64,000 bases of DNA from Lingula anatina (lineage: Eukaryota; Brachiopoda; Lingulata; Lingulida; Lingulidae), in the NCBI RefSeq assembly GCF_001039355.2, contig NW_019775391.1, forward strand, positions 888,169 to 952,168. The letters are read 5' to 3'. Below are positions 47,301 to 62,600 of this stretch, in pieces. Numbering within the stretch: the first letter of the stretch is position 1; every line of letters begins with the position of its first letter. A program made the translations under genes and the position numbers. Under the pieces are notes generated by a model, which ran no database searches, was not told the origin of the DNA, and saw nothing but the letters and a program-made list of their open reading frames with translations.

Positions 47301-47625
47301 TTTGAAACTAGGCTACACTCTGCCCTAACCTCTAACACATACAATATATTTAATATGGATTAAGTTTACTCAAGGCAGAATTTATATTCATTTTGACACA
47401 ATCAAAAGCAAATAAATATATTTTCTATAATTATTATATAAAATTAGTTATGAATTATATCTATTTATCCAAAGTTTTGATATTTTTGAAATAAGAATAG
47501 CGGATATAGATCAGCATACATCCGGGAAAGTTCAAACATGGATGCGCCCAGTTGACTAAAGTCTTTCGTCAGTGTGATGAAAAAAATAGACTTTAGTGCC
47601 GTCTTGATTTGGTGATAGTGTTACG
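47301..47625. promoter_or_regulatory. Probable bidirectional promoter region, FERM gene / THADA
   Basis: About 325 bases separate the inferred first exon of the minus-strand FERM gene from the THADA ATG on the plus strand. ACATCCGGG at 47517-47525 resembles an ETS site, a common element of animal housekeeping promoters. No TATA box is placed convincingly for either gene. Shared use is inferred from the head-to-head layout. Confidence 0.5.
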
Positions 47626-50600
47626 ATGAACATCCTAGAGAATCCACGTACATGTGATAATGTACATGTTCTTCTGGAGGAAATTTTGCACACTTCTGAA
47701 TCCAAATTTAGGTAATCTTTACTGTGTTTGTGTTTGAACATGTCCCCCTGATTGGGGGGGGGGGGGAGGTATCTTCACTGGGAACAGTTAACCGATAGTC
47801 TCCTTGGCAGGTAGTGCTCACGTCTTCACCGAGAAAGCAGTGCACTTTATGTAAAACTAATAAAGAGTAGACAGATAAGATTCAGGACCAGGATAACAAT
47901 AATCAGGCTCAAGCATATAGGGTTTACGTTGAACTTAAGAGTTAACCTCGACATCTTCTATTGAATTTGAAAGAATAACTGATAAATTAACAAAGATGAA
48001 ATATTAACTTTAACTTTAGATTGGATTTATGTCTGAGTTTTTTCTTACTAGTGAAAAGACCATTGGAAAATTGCTTGATGATCTAAGCAGACTTCTCAGG
48101 CAGAGAGTAAACAGGGACCTTTTGTATCAAGTTGTTCAGACATATTTTAAAGTCTCTTACAATTCAAGGATCAACAAGAAGTGGGAGAAGGTGAGAGGTG
48201 TTTGAAACATTTCCTTGGTTTTATTGTAAAACTTTTTTTTTGCATATTCATGTATAACTTTACTGTGAGGTTATGAGATTGAATTATTTCTTTTTAAAGA
48301 TATTTTATCTGTTGTTGCCTTGTAATGTAGAATTGTTATGTTTTTTCAAAAAATAACTTTCATGGTTTTGATCAGTATTGAAATGACCACATCTTGAAAG
48401 AAAAAAAAATGCTAGTGAAATGATTTATTGAACTTTATTGGATAATTTTGTTTGTAGATTTTCAAGGAGTTTGACAGTCAATCCTCATCAGAAAGTAAGA
48501 GTGTGCCACTGGGTGATCTGGTTGATATTGCATCAATATTTCTCCAGAAACCCCTAGGGAAAGCAGATCTTTTGAAATGTAAGTTACAATCTTCTCCTCC
48601 ACTCCCTTTCTCTTTCACTTGCTGTTAAACTTGTCAGTCTATTTTCAAAATTGCTTACATGTTCTTGACACATATATGTCCCCTCCAACTGTCCTCTAGG
48701 TTTTTTTTTTTTATTTCAGTGTCAAGTCTTATAGAACACTGTGCTGGAGTCAGAAATGTTTTCGATGTGCAATTTGTACAGCTTCTTGTGGCTGTAAGAG
48801 GGACATTAGGACCCAGTGCTGATTCCAGTATAAAAGAAGGCACTAATGACTTGGATCAAGACCTTATTCATAGTGGAGTAAAGGTATACTTGCCTAGAAT
48901 TTTTTTATATATAGTAAATAGGTTTAATTCTATATTTATTTTTATATTATTTAATTATAAATTTATAATACTGTTTTTGTTTAATGTTATGGTAATTATA
49001 CTCTGATCTTCAGGCCTGATGTTTATTCATTTTCAAACCTTAACTTGTGCATGCTTATTGGACTCAGACAGTCAGCATCAAGTTTGATATCCAGATAAAA
49101 ATCAAGCAAAAATTCATGCATCTGTTCAAGGATATAAATAATAGACCCATTGTGATCTAACATTTGTATTTGGTGCAGTTAAGTATCATACACCAATGAC
49201 ATTTAGTTGTAAAGTACTAGCCTTGTGATATAGAAATAAAAAAATGACAGTTGCTTTTGTATTTCAGGTGACTTTGCAGATTTTTCAATTCATGCCAAAC
49301 GCTGTGTTGAAGTATGTTACTACAGCAGACACATCTGTACTGCAGTCAATTCTCTCAACTTTAGTCAGCTTATTGTTAAATAAGGTTTGTTTGTTGTTTA
49401 TTTCTTGTATAGATATGGATGGAAAAGAGAGCAACTTTGATTAAATTCAATGGAATTTTTTCCTAACCTTTTGGTGTTAAAATATCTGACAAGTGTTCAT
49501 CTTAGTGAAACCAAAAATGCATATCATTTCTCAGGTTAAAACTTTTCATTTGCAACACAAAGAGTTAAGTTAAGGTTTTTAATGTGACTTCTATGCAGAT
49601 TTCGTTTGTTGATTTACAGAAAAATTTGGTGACCAGATCAATATATATTTATTGTTATTATTTCAGAATCTTAATGCGGACTGCACATTACTAGCAGGTA
49701 TAGCACTGGCCAAGTTTTTTACTACATTTGTGGCAGACAACACAGTGGAAACAATAAAAAATGTACTGGAAAACATGAGTAAGGGCATTTCTACTAATAA
49801 CTGTCATGTTTTGAGGCATTCCTTTTTAAACTGTGCTTAATTACAATATATATTTTCATATCAGACCCGTAGTTAGGGATCTTTTTTCTTCTTAAAAGTT
49901 ACCCTTATGGGATTTTCCTGCTGAATCAGATTTTCCAAATAATAGCAATTTTGCCTATTTTTTTAAAGTATGAATTGGGGAAAGATAAGTAGCTTTGCAG
50001 GACATGTAGACATAGAAATTATCACTTTGGGACTATTTCAAATTCAGATAGTATATCTTTAATATTTTCCCAACAAGTGCTATTTCTCATATATTTTAGC
50101 TGCTGTAAACCAGCTGGACTTGGGGACATGTGGTACATTCAAGGAAATGTCTGGTAGTCAAACAAATCGGGATACTGAAAGCCAAAATGTATATAACTTC
50201 TCTTTTGGACACATTGCTTTCTTAAGTGGTATACTTCAGTCAGCAAAACTCCAACTACTTGCAGAACCAACATGTGATAAACTGGTGGGCCACAAAAGAT
50301 ACATCTTTATAGAGTACCTGTTTGTACAGTTATGTGGAATGTCAGAGGGTCAGAATTTATACCATCTATTCCAAGTGCTGAATGTCTGGTATAGTGTGGC
50401 CTTCAGACTGCTTGCCAAGCATGGCAGTGAGTTACACGTCAGACTTTTCGCTGAGGAGTCACAAGTTGTTCAAAAGACTTTAGATCTCATATGGAAACAC
50501 TGGGATAGTCCTGTAGATGGCGTTAGCGAGAGAGCATCTGCTGTGTTTTCCACCATGATTCAGCTTCATGTCAGTGAGTGTCGTTACCATGATGAAGATG

Positions 50601-53600
50601 ACTCTGTGTTTTTGTCAAAGATGCTGTCCCAGCTTATGGAAATGTCATGGCAAATGAAGGGAAAATATAGGCTTTTGTCCAGCCTCATTCAGTATTATGG
50701 AGCAGGAAAGGTAATGGTACCCTTTTAGTGATTTGTTTTATTGCAATGCAATATCTAAAATACACAATTTGATTATACGAACAGGTGATTTTTTAAGGCA
50801 AAATGTATTTGTGACTTTACAACAAAAACTCCAAACATCTATAACATTGCTGCAATTAATCATTTGAAAAAGCAATTTGATTCATTAAATGCCAAATGTA
50901 TTTACACCCTTTCATATTTAGTCAGTTCTTGAAGGCTATTATTTATTAAGTTAAGAAGATTATGTTTTCTCCTCCAATTGTCTATTAACATCATGGATGA
51001 AATTTTCAGAATAGGTCAGTCAGAATGTGATTAGACTTTGGTGGTGACCCCTTAATTAATTAATGGTTAATTGCTAGTTAATAATTTGTCTTGGCTGAGG
51101 TGTGTTCTCTCTGATTGTTTTTCTAATTATGAATATGTTGTTTTATTTGTTTTTGTAGACCCTAAAAGAGCACCCTGCTTTACCTCATCATCTACTGAGT
51201 GCTCTTCACAGTAATTACTATGCCTCTGCCTGTGGAGAAACCTATAGACAACTTATACAGCAAGCAAAGTAAGTGTACACAATTGGTATATTAGTCTAAG
51301 GAAGATATCTTCATTTTCATTGTTATATTGTGGGTTTGATGTAGTGCCTATGTTTAAAAAGGTTTACCTGATAACCCAGTTTCTAAAAAGAAAATGAGTT
51401 AAACAAAATATTATTCTTAGAAATAGTATGGTATTGGTGTTTCATATTCTTAAACAAGTTGCTTTTAAACAAAGATAAAATTTGCTATTTTCTTTGTTGT
51501 TAACTTGCTGATAAAAAAAATGTGATATTGTTGTTTTACCATCTTAGACATGTTGCTTTAAACAGAAATGAGATGTGTTGTTATTTAGAAAACTTTTTTT
51601 AGGAAAGAGATGCCAGAGGCTGCCATGGTGACGTGGTGGTCAAAAGGACTACAAAAAACACTGATGAATGGACTGGAGAGCAGCAACTCGTAAGTATAGT
51701 CTATATATACTGGGCAAAATAAAAATGGGGTTTCAAAATGTTTTATAAAACATATTTTGAATGGACACAATCATTTATTAAACTGCAGTAAAGAATATGA
51801 CATTACATGTTATCCCTGATCAGTAGATTAAAAAACAAGAAATATGTTTTGTTAAAGTCTTTATCAAATGTATTTTTTAATTGTTTTATACATTTGCTTT
51901 AGGTTTCTAATGTTAAGTCCACCGTCACATGTTGCATCGTTTTTGTAAGAATATAACTTCCAAGTACTATTCTAAATTTTTTCATATTTATGATATACAT
52001 TGTCCAATGAAATAAATAATATTGATGTCTGTAGTGATTGAATTTAATATTTTACTTGCACATAAATTGTTGACATTAGTATTTTCCCCAGTGTGCATAA
52101 ACATTAACTTGTTAATTCTTTGTCACAATCTTTCAGGACTTTGAGATTGAATACAATGCACTACTGGTTGAAAGACACCTTATTGATTCTCCCGTCCTCT
52201 CTGACACTGCTCCTTGGGGACTTTGAGCAAAAAATTAGACACGTACCTGATGATGGAAAAAGCGAGCTTCTTTTTGCATGGATAGCCATCCTAAAGACTG
52301 CTAAAGCATTGGATCTTAAACCATGCTACGTAAGAATTTTACTTAAGTCAACAATGCCTTCATTATGAAATTGATACTACATAATGATGATGATAACATG
52401 CATATATATTTCAGTCAATTTAATTTTGGCTTTATAAACTGTGAGCTACAATAGTTGATGGCTTTTTTTGAAGGTCAAATGAACAATCAAAATTTGACCT
52501 CATTTTGACGGTGGGGGGTTCAGCACTCTGCATGGGGTGAAAATTTTTGAGCAAAATGTTACTTTGAAGGAAATTGGTATTGACCTGGGAATATTACTGA
52601 CTTTATATTGAATAATACTTGGCAATTTTCCACTTTATGTCATTGCATGCAAAATTGATATTTTTATTTTGTTTAAAAAATATGTTGCAATGAATTGATC
52701 TGTATTAAAATTTGGCTGCAAGTTATGTCATTACATTGTTTTAATTTCATTGAATGAAACAAACATATTTCAATAAGATCATAAATATTAAAATTAAACT
52801 AACTAAATAAAATATCATTTCTTTAGGACCAGTCACTTCTTGTCGCCTGTCTGCACCATCTAGATGATGACATAAGGGCAGAAGCAATGAGTTTTTTGTG
52901 CACTTCACAGAAGAAAGCAGGTACACATTTAGCCCTATTTCAAAGGTTACCAACTTGGCACAATAACGTGTATTCTACACAAGTTTTACTAGTGACGCCC
53001 ACTTTTACTAGTGTGACTATTCATATCAATAGGTCTTTGAATTTTGATGACTGATTTAGTTGTTTCTTGCAATTATATGTCCTTGTTCTGTCCTGTATTT
53101 TAGAAAAAAAATTTATCTTTAAATTTGCTGCATTTACATTTTTGTACCATAACTGTGGCATATTATCATTGAAATGTTTGTAGAAGACGGATACATTATA
53201 AAAATATCAGCTGGGAACATAGCATAACCATGAAATTTTATTTTTATTTTAAGATTCACCTTCTGTGTCTGATGTATGTCTACTGCAGAGATTCTTACTG
53301 TGCAACATGAATGTGGATTCCCCATCTTTTCGTCAAAGTTTTATCACACAGTTTCGCCATTTAATGGTCAGAGTGAGAGATAGTGCTATTGGTATGGTCA
53401 AGACTGGACAATTATCTCCAGAACTTACCGCACTCATAGGTAACCTTGCATATTAATTCTGAAGAGGGAGTTTTTTTAATGTTTTTCCTTTCAACAGTTC
53501 TATGTTATAACTTTCTTCATATAATTGTTGTACACTTTGCGCACTCATTTTTTGATATAATGTTTCAAAATACCAGTATTTTTTGTTTCCATTTATAAAA

Positions 53601-56600
53601 TTGTTTTGGGTGTCTAGAATCTGTTTTCCTCGCTGGTTATATTTTATTTTTATCATCATCATCATCATCATCATCATCATTATTATTATTACTGCTAATA
53701 GTTTGTTTAGAGAAGCATATCAGAAACATGAGTTGTGTTATTCCCAGTACTTAGCACAAACAGAAAAAAAATGACCCAAACTCATTAATAACTATTGTTC
53801 ATTCTTTTTAATGCTATTTTCCTTTAACTTGATTGTTTTTCTGTGTTTTCATTAATTCAGACTTTGTGGACTGGGTGGTGGTGCTCTGTGTTTCATCACT
53901 GTTTCCAGCCTCCTGCTACCAGAGAAGGGTGACTGCTCTACAGCTAATCAGGGTTGTCTTTGAGACCTTGGTTTCTGGTGCAACATCAAATAGAAGAAAA
54001 GGACTTATCCCAGGTACTTCTGAATGTATTGATATTTCTTGCACTGTGTTATATTGTTCCTAGTTTACATAAAATATTTAATTATTTAAAAGGAACAGCA
54101 AAGTAAGGACTAGAAGATTATCTTGTAAATAGATTAATTGCGGCCAAAACATATGGAAGTCTGATCAGACTTTTAAAATGAATATTAAAAATGGTCAAAT
54201 TTACATGGAAGTCTACTTTCTTTAGAAGTATCAGTATTGTCAGAGAAGATAAAAGTGTACTGTTTAAAAGTGCTTTAATAAAAGCAATTAAAAAGGATGA
54301 TATGATTCATGGTGGATTCATAGTACTAAATTCATTGTGTTTCCTCCTTATTTCCTCCAGAGGGAACTGTGAAGCTGCTCCAGGCAGCAAACAGGCAGCA
54401 AAAATGGCAGTGGTTCACAAGAGAAAGTCACTGTGCCATCCTCCAGTGTATTGAAGATGGCAGCAATGAGGTAAATAAAATGTAGAGATTTGGAATCCCC
54501 AAGGAAAATTTTTTCAAAAGCAAATAAAGGAATACTTAATAAAATTTGAAATGCAGGGACAAGTAATATCTTAAATATTTGCTGAATTAACAATTAAGAT
54601 ATTTTACAACACTTTCTTGAAAATAAAGGATTATGAGTCAGAGCAAAAAATCCATCAAGTGACTGAAATATGCATAGAAATGTAAAAAAACTAGTGATTT
54701 TTTTCTCCTTGTAGATCAGAGAACTTGCAGCCTCACTTGTCCACAGGTATTTTACCCACAGAGATAGACTGCAGGATACAGAGAAATTGGACATGGGTGG
54801 ACAGATACTTGACCATGCACTAGTATTGTGCAATAGCCCTAAAGCTTCTGACTCTGAGAGTGGAGCACTTTATATAAAGATTGTATTCCAAAAGTAAGTA
54901 CTGAATTTAAAAGACTGTAATTCAGGTATTTAATGGCTTGGTGTGAAGATTTTGTTCCAAAGTATTTATACATATATTTATATCACTGCAGTAGGATACA
55001 TGCATGGACACAGAAGTTGGTGGTACTCAAAATGTTACCAATGTTACTGAATATGAATAAGTAATTCATGTGAGAAATTTCAGGTCATTGGCCTTTCTTT
55101 TTGCTTTATTCCTTTCCTCACAGTTTTGTCCTTAGTCAGAGGAAAGTCTACCATGTGAAGGATTTGAGTGGCGTAGCAGATATCACAGAAGCCAGGGGAG
55201 CCACGGAGGCAGCCATGTTCTTCTTGAACTTGTTGATGGAGAAGATAAAACACTGCATGGATGTTGAAAGGAGAGATGTCCTGCAAGCAGCCAAGGACTT
55301 CCCCGCACATGGTATGGACTAATTAGAGTAGAAATAAATTACCAATTTGATGTTTTATTTGTGAAATCTGAAACATGCATATGCTCAGGTGGCTAAGTTT
55401 TAAGAGGTACTAAATGTGCAATTTTTCTCAGATGTTCACTGGCTGTAACTGGTATTTTGTAAGTTTTTTTATTAATTTTTTTTTATTTATCACTTGGTTA
55501 CAAAGTGTAATATCCATTATTTTACAATGACAAATAAAAAATTAGAGAAGCATGTTACTTTGTATCTTTAAGAGGCTTTAAAGCAGATAATAATAGTAGT
55601 AATAACTTTTAAGAATTATCTCAGCATTTTATCAACTGTTTTATTTATGTTATGATATATATTTGATAATTTTGCAGGGTTGGTCCATGCCCTGGGTAGG
55701 TGTATCACAGAGACAGAGAACCTGTATGAGGGTGACACTGCCATGATACATGTACTGGCAGAGAAAGTGATAGTGCTGTGTGCAGACCTGGTACAGAGGA
55801 TGTTACAGGTGCTCTCTGGGGACACCCAAAATGAAGGTAGGAGATGCTTATTACATCCTTATTTTATATAGGATAGGGTGCATTCACAATGAATCTAGGT
55901 ACTGCACTTCATGGGGACTCTTGCTGAGTGCAATAAAATTAACGGACTAACATACCTTTATTTTACTTTTATTGTTATTGGACAAATATTTTCATTAGCT
56001 TTTTTGCACTTTTCTGCAAATAATTGACTTTTATTTGAAGTATTTCACCTTTTTGTTTTGTTTTGCAGATGTGGCTCCCTCTTTTGCTGAAATGGGAACT
56101 GCTATAGAGAAAGCAGCAGGCACAGAGGATGGTGGAGAGGAAGATCCTGCTCTGTCTGCTGAGCACCAAATAATACTAGCCTGGTGTTGGCTAAATATTA
56201 AGGTCAGATTTAGAAAGAACTCTAATTTGAAAGTTTTCCTATGTATGACCCTTTGTATGTTGTGATAATTTTTTGTTGTTTTTAATAGAATTGGATTAGA
56301 TAGTTTTTAACAAGCCGTGAGGTAATGAAAAACTATATAAAAGATCAGTTCAAGGTTTAAAATCTGGAAGAAAAAATTAGATTTAGAAACAAATATGAAT
56401 TGATGGTTTCTTTTAGGAATGCTGTGTCCTTTGTGGAAAGTTAATGGAAGTTTTCCATGTTGATATAGATGGCACTAGTGGGGTATTGACTGTAAAGGAT
56501 GTCCATATCATTGGCGACCTCTTTCTGAAAGTACTCACCAGGTGTCGACACAAGGTAGGTGTTATCCATGGGTAAAATTACATTTTAAAGGATGTTAACT

Positions 56601-59600
56601 TTATTCTTGAGTATAGACATTTTCAGATATCATGTAGCACAATACGATGAAGAACATGTCCTTTAAAACTAACATTATTACATTAGTGAGATCAAAGAAC
56701 AAACAATTCTACTTATGAACTTAATAAACATTTATGGATGTGTTCAGAGAAGGATTATTTAAGCATAGAAAATTGCCCAACTTGCATCATCAAACTACCT
56801 TATCAAATATTTTCAAGAAGTATGCCTTTTTGTAACAGGGATTAATTGTAGTTCCTGTCCTGACAATTTTGCTTTTTACTTCATCTATTTCAGGGAGCTA
56901 TTGAATCCTGCCTTTTAGGATTTTCAAAGTATTGTCAGAAGCTAATGAGCTGTGATGACATTACTCTGAATCAAATCCCTAACCAACATCTGCAAGAGGT
57001 GAGCTATTAAGTATGAATGAATTTCATGAAAATTCAAATGGAATGTAAATCCACCTATGGATGGATAACAAATCTGCATGTTCTAATTCCTATTTAAATA
57101 CATTTGATTTATGCAGTTGTGTGTGTTAAGCAGGTCAATTTATACTACAGTCACAAAGCTTCATGTGTAAGGAAATCTTCTCCATTATATAGCCTTCATT
57201 TTTTTTGCTAAGGCATTGAAGCCAGTGTGTAGCAACAGAACATTGGCGTCCTCAGTGAGCAGACAGTCTGCAGGGTTACCTGGTCTGGTGCAGTGTATAC
57301 TGGCCGCTGAGAGCAAGCTGAGAAAGGTAAGCAAACATTTGATCAGGATGAAAAAGAGTGTGTTCCAAATGAAACTTTCATACTAGGTGGATTGCTCCAA
57401 CTCTTTGGGGACTCTTGCTGAATGCTAATCATCAATCATACTAATAATCTACATTAAAATACAGTAAACTCTGCATAACTCTCACACTCTGGGGCCCAAA
57501 CATTGGCTCAAGTAACACAAAAATTTAAACAATAATTTTCAGCTTATGTGAAAAAAAATCTGGAATTATTTGATGTCTTGAATTTTTCCCATCAGGACAC
57601 AATGTTGCATTCCACCATGATAAAACTACTGGAGATAGCTGGTCAGGAGGTTCCAGGAGACTATGACCAGTGCCTGGACCTGGCCCAAGTCCACGCCATG
57701 AATATCATGAAGGCTCTGTTCAGGGATGCTGGCCTTGCCGCCACCATGTTGTCATATGCCTGTAGAGCCTTAATGCTGGCAGTGGAAGCCCTGGCGTCCC
57801 CTGCTTGGGCTGTGAGAAATGCTGCCACTCTGCTGTTTAGTAAGTTTTACTTTGAAAAAGCCGAAAATCGGTGTTGGAATATGATATTTTGTGGCATGTT
57901 TAGAATTGATTTATTTTAGATTAAATTTTTTCTAGTAGGCATTCATCAAAAATTTTTACATTAAATGGGTGTTGAAGTACGATATTTTATGGCATGTTTA
58001 GAATAGATTTATTTTAGATTTAAATTTTTTATAGTTATATATCTAAGCTTTTAAATATTTTTACATTTTGAATTGTTACTCTCTTTTTTAAGGTGATTTG
58101 GTGCTAAGGATGATGGGACAGAAGGTATCTCAAAATAACACATCCTTTGCCAGCTCAACATCTGTGGTGGAGTTCTTTGCGCTGTATCCACAGCTGAGGC
58201 AGTTCTTCTTGGACCAGATTCAAGCTGCAGTGACAGGGCAACAGCAACATCGTCTGCATCTTCACCCTGGTTTGTTTCCCGTGTTGGCCATATTGGCTAA
58301 ACTGGGTCCCAGTGTTGGAAAGGAAGAGAGAAGGTGATTGGAGGTTCACTTGCAAATGTACAATATTTCTAATCAGAAAAGTTCTTTTTTGCTGTTCTTT
58401 TATATTTTGACTTTAAAAAACATGAATTAAGAAAGAAACTGAAAGAATTAAAAGGCTGTGGTTCTATAAGGAATCTGTGGGCTGAGGAATAAACTGTGGG
58501 CTTAGGAATTTTTTTATTATATAAAAATGCTCCACATCTGTTGTCTCTGTTTCAGATTCATGTCGCAGCTCAGGGCCCCCCTTGGTATGTTACTTGGGAA
58601 CCCCATACTTGCTGTGAGGAAACTAGTTGCTATGGCAATGATACCACTAGTGGATAGAAAGGAAGTGATGGAACAAGTGGAAGTGTTGATACAAGATATC
58701 CCAGCACACATTGGCCAGTGTAAATTTAATCAATTGCATGGATGTTTGACTTTAATGGAGAAGCTGCTTCTTTCATGTGGATCAGAAATTAGGTAAGCTG
58801 ACAATGCAGAATCAAAAAAAGATTTGTAGATTTAATTTGTCAATGGATTTGGATATGGTGGTTACAGAAAAAAGTGTTGAAATTTCCAGTAAAATTTTTG
58901 CTAAGTAAAAAACAATTATTGTGTGTCTTTAATAATATTTTCAGACCTGAAGATAAAGCCAGACTAAATACACAGTTACTACAGAAATCATGGATACTTG
59001 ATCAGTCAAACCAATGTGATCTAGTCAAAGCTAAGTATGTGGAGATCTTGATGCTTCTGCAGACACCAGTGGACATTGATGTGGTCAGAGAGTTGGACAC
59101 AGGTGGACCGGTCAAGGTAATATTACAGGTGGTTAAATGAAATGTCCTATTTTTAATCAATAATTTAATATAATTTATTAACAAGTGGCATGATATAATT
59201 TTTCAGTTTTTCCTTTTTGGCAACATATATCATGATGATTAAGAACTATTTTCCTTTTTAGATATTTTAGTTATGTCATTTAATAATGCACCCCATATAT
59301 AATACACCCTATTTCCTAACATATGATGATTCTTAAAATTTAGTGCCTGTGAAGTGCAGAATTTTACCAATATAAGTTATGGAATTGAAAGAACAATTCC
59401 ATGTCATTCCATTTACAATGTTTTTTTTAGATTGGCCATGGTCAGTATGAAAAAGTGTCCACGAGATTCAGTCTGTGCACTGCAGCAAGGAAAACCTTCA
59501 CAGAGCTTCTTACCTGCATACAACATTGTGTTTGTAGCCAGCAGCAGGAAATCAGAAGGTCCAGCCTGGAGTGGCTACAAGAAGAGTTAAAGACTGGTTG

Positions 59601-62600
59601 TCTGGATTTGCCATTGCTGTCTGAAATACAGGTATTATGAACAGTAATCAGAAAGTATTGATATATGCCAAACTTTGTTGATTAATGCAAGCTTTTTATC
59701 TACTATACTCACATTAGTTTTTAAGAGTTGATGGTCTCTATACTGCCAGTATTATTATTGACTTCTTCACTCTTCACGAAATTTCAGTGTCACACCTTAT
59801 TTAATTTTATTATATAAAAAATTATATGGGACGAAATTCATCTAATAGACTTAATCATGAATTTGATTTCATACTTTTCAGAGTTTGCTATTCTCTCAGC
59901 TATTTGTTGAAAGATACCAGCCCAATCTTTCCATATTGCTGGACCTCTTGCATTCCCTGTATAGTACATACCACATACCCCTGCCTGTCCTGGATACTGG
60001 GGGGACAGTGGAGAGACTGGTCCAATTACAGAAATATGGGACAACTGTCAGAGCAAAACTGCTGCCAGTGGTGGCTATTATTGTTGTACAGGGACTGGAA
60101 ACAGAAAATTTAAGGTATCCATTTGATCTGAAGGTGAACTTGTTTGTTTTAGATAGAAATCAAAGAATTGGCACTAAGGTGCATGGTAGTTTATTGATAT
60201 TTTGATGGGTTCATTGAGCATAATTTAAACCTTCCTTTGGAATTTTGGTCATTTTCCAAGGCATACAAGTTGTTTTAGTTGTTGGTAGAATTGAAGTGTA
60301 ACTTACTTTCATTAGTTATTCTTTTAAGAAGTGCCAGAGCAGTTTTTCATCTAAAAGACATTAATGAAAACGTCAGTTTTAGGTTTCAATATCATTGTTA
60401 TCATTCTCTAGAATAAAGAACAATTTGATCACTGCATTTCCAGCATTTTAAAAGACTTCACAGACATGCTGCTTGACTACAGTCAACCAACACAGAATGA
60501 AGACTTCAGAATGGAAGTAGCCAAAGCTTTACATATAGCAGCACCAAGAGTGTTTGGATCAGGTGTTTATAATGCAGCTGAAGATGAATATTTTACTTGT
60601 GTTTCAAAGTGAGTTGGTCATTAACCTACATAGTTGCTTATATTGTTTTAAAATGTATTTCAAGGTTTAAAGTATCATCTTCCTATTGATTTGTGAAATA
60701 TATTTCAAAGTTGTATTATGCTCTGGTATTAAATTTTTTATAAAAAAAAGATAAAATCAGACATTGTACAGTTATACTGTACCTGATTGGTTTGATGGGA
60801 AAATGTTGCTTTTGCAAAAGCCTGAATATTTCAACATGTAGAATTTATATTTCAGACTGTTCAAGACCATTTTAAATCTGCTGGAGGATGAGCAAACAGA
60901 CATTAGATGGACTGTTTCCAAGATGGTGGGTCAGATATCACATATCTTTACACTCTGTGGACAGAAATTTCAGGTAGGAAAAGGTTTCAGATGTCAGTAC
61001 TTGTTTGTTTACCTATTTTATGTAAAGAGGTTTGTTTTGTTACAGTCTGTTGGTGTTGACATTTTTATGAATAAGTGTATATTACGTTAGGCAGTTTGTA
61101 TAAAACCTGTACATCATATTGATTTTATGAATTTCATTAGTAACATTATCATGGTGGTAACAAGACCGCACATTTGTGAGAAAAATTAATCAAACAATTT
61201 CGTTTAATTGACTTTTACTTTGAAGCTTATTTTCACTAAGTTTGTATGATATTTCTTCTTTTCAGACATCCTGTCTCAACTGCAACCAAGCAAGAGGGGT
61301 TAGTAAATTGCTTTAACTGGAGTTTTGTGCAAACAAAGTCTATTTTAGACCCAATATTGAAGGAAAAACTTGTGAAATCAGGTCCTGTCACAGAAATTGG
61401 TCAGTAAAGGGAGATTTTAATATACGAGTCGTGACTGGGTAGTTTTGAAATCTCATCTTCTCATGAAGAAAGTTTTTCCAATATTTGGTCTGAAGTAAGT
61501 TTTTTTACATCCTATTATATACACATCTACAAACAAACAGCCATTAATTTTTCCTCAATATACTAGGCAGTGTTGTTTATATTTTAGTAAATAAACACAA
61601 ACCAACATGTGCACACACACACACACACAAGGAACAGATATCTTACAAATATATTGTCGACTTTCCAGCTGTTGTGTCAGTACATGTGCAAGACTTTCTT
61701 GAACAGTTCCGCAGCCCTTCAGTTCCTCTGCTCCCTTGTCTACTCACCTGGTCAACTTACAGAGGCCTTAGCTTCACTGGACACTGCAAAGACTGGACTC
61801 TTTGAGCAGGAAGAGGCAAACATTTATGCAGAAGAAGTTATCACTTGCAAGTTATTACAGAAATGCTTGAAGGTGTGTGTACATCAGGAAAACAGTATGA
61901 TCTTTTTTTTTTTTTTAAAGAAGTTTGAAAATTTCTGAAAAAGGCAAAATTTGTTGGTGTTGAGGAGTTCATATCAAGGTTTTTTTCAATGTATATTGGT
62001 TAATTAAAATGCTATCTCCAGTAGGGATCTTTCAAGGAATAATTCAGTTTTAAATTAACACACGATGTGTGTTTTTTTCCTAGGCATCTGTTCAATCTAT
62101 GAGAAATATAGACAGGCAATGGGTGAGCAGCCAAGTCATAGCAGTCTCAGGGGAACTGCAGAATGCACTAGCTTTACTGATGGAAAACTCTGCAGGTATT
62201 TCCCAGAGTTTCTCTTTCTGTTTACTCAAAACACCCCTTGTCTTCTCATTCTCTCTCTCTCTCTCTCGCACACAAACACACTTCTAGAACCTATCACACA
62301 CTATTTAATTTAGTGTAATTTCTCTTTTACAGATTACATTAGAAGCTCACCATGGGCATTGCTGTATAACGTCTCAATTCAATATGATGTCATTTATCTC
62401 TGTTTCTCTCCCTTTTACACTCACACACATTTATACATAACCACTCTTATTTCTCTGTAAAGAAAATTGCAAAGAAAAACACTATTGTCCGTTGTCTTAA
62501 ATTGATTGGTTTTTCTATTATAGAAAGTGACATATTCAGCCTCGTTTCCCAGCGTAAGATCTTCACTGCTTTGAGCACCAGTTTAATATACGTGGACCTG

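Noticed and set aside
60416-60443. Earlier acceptor (tctctag before AATAAAGAACAA) for THADA exon 28
   Set aside because: It breaks the reading frame with the preceding phase-2 donor, whereas the acceptor at 60443 restores it.
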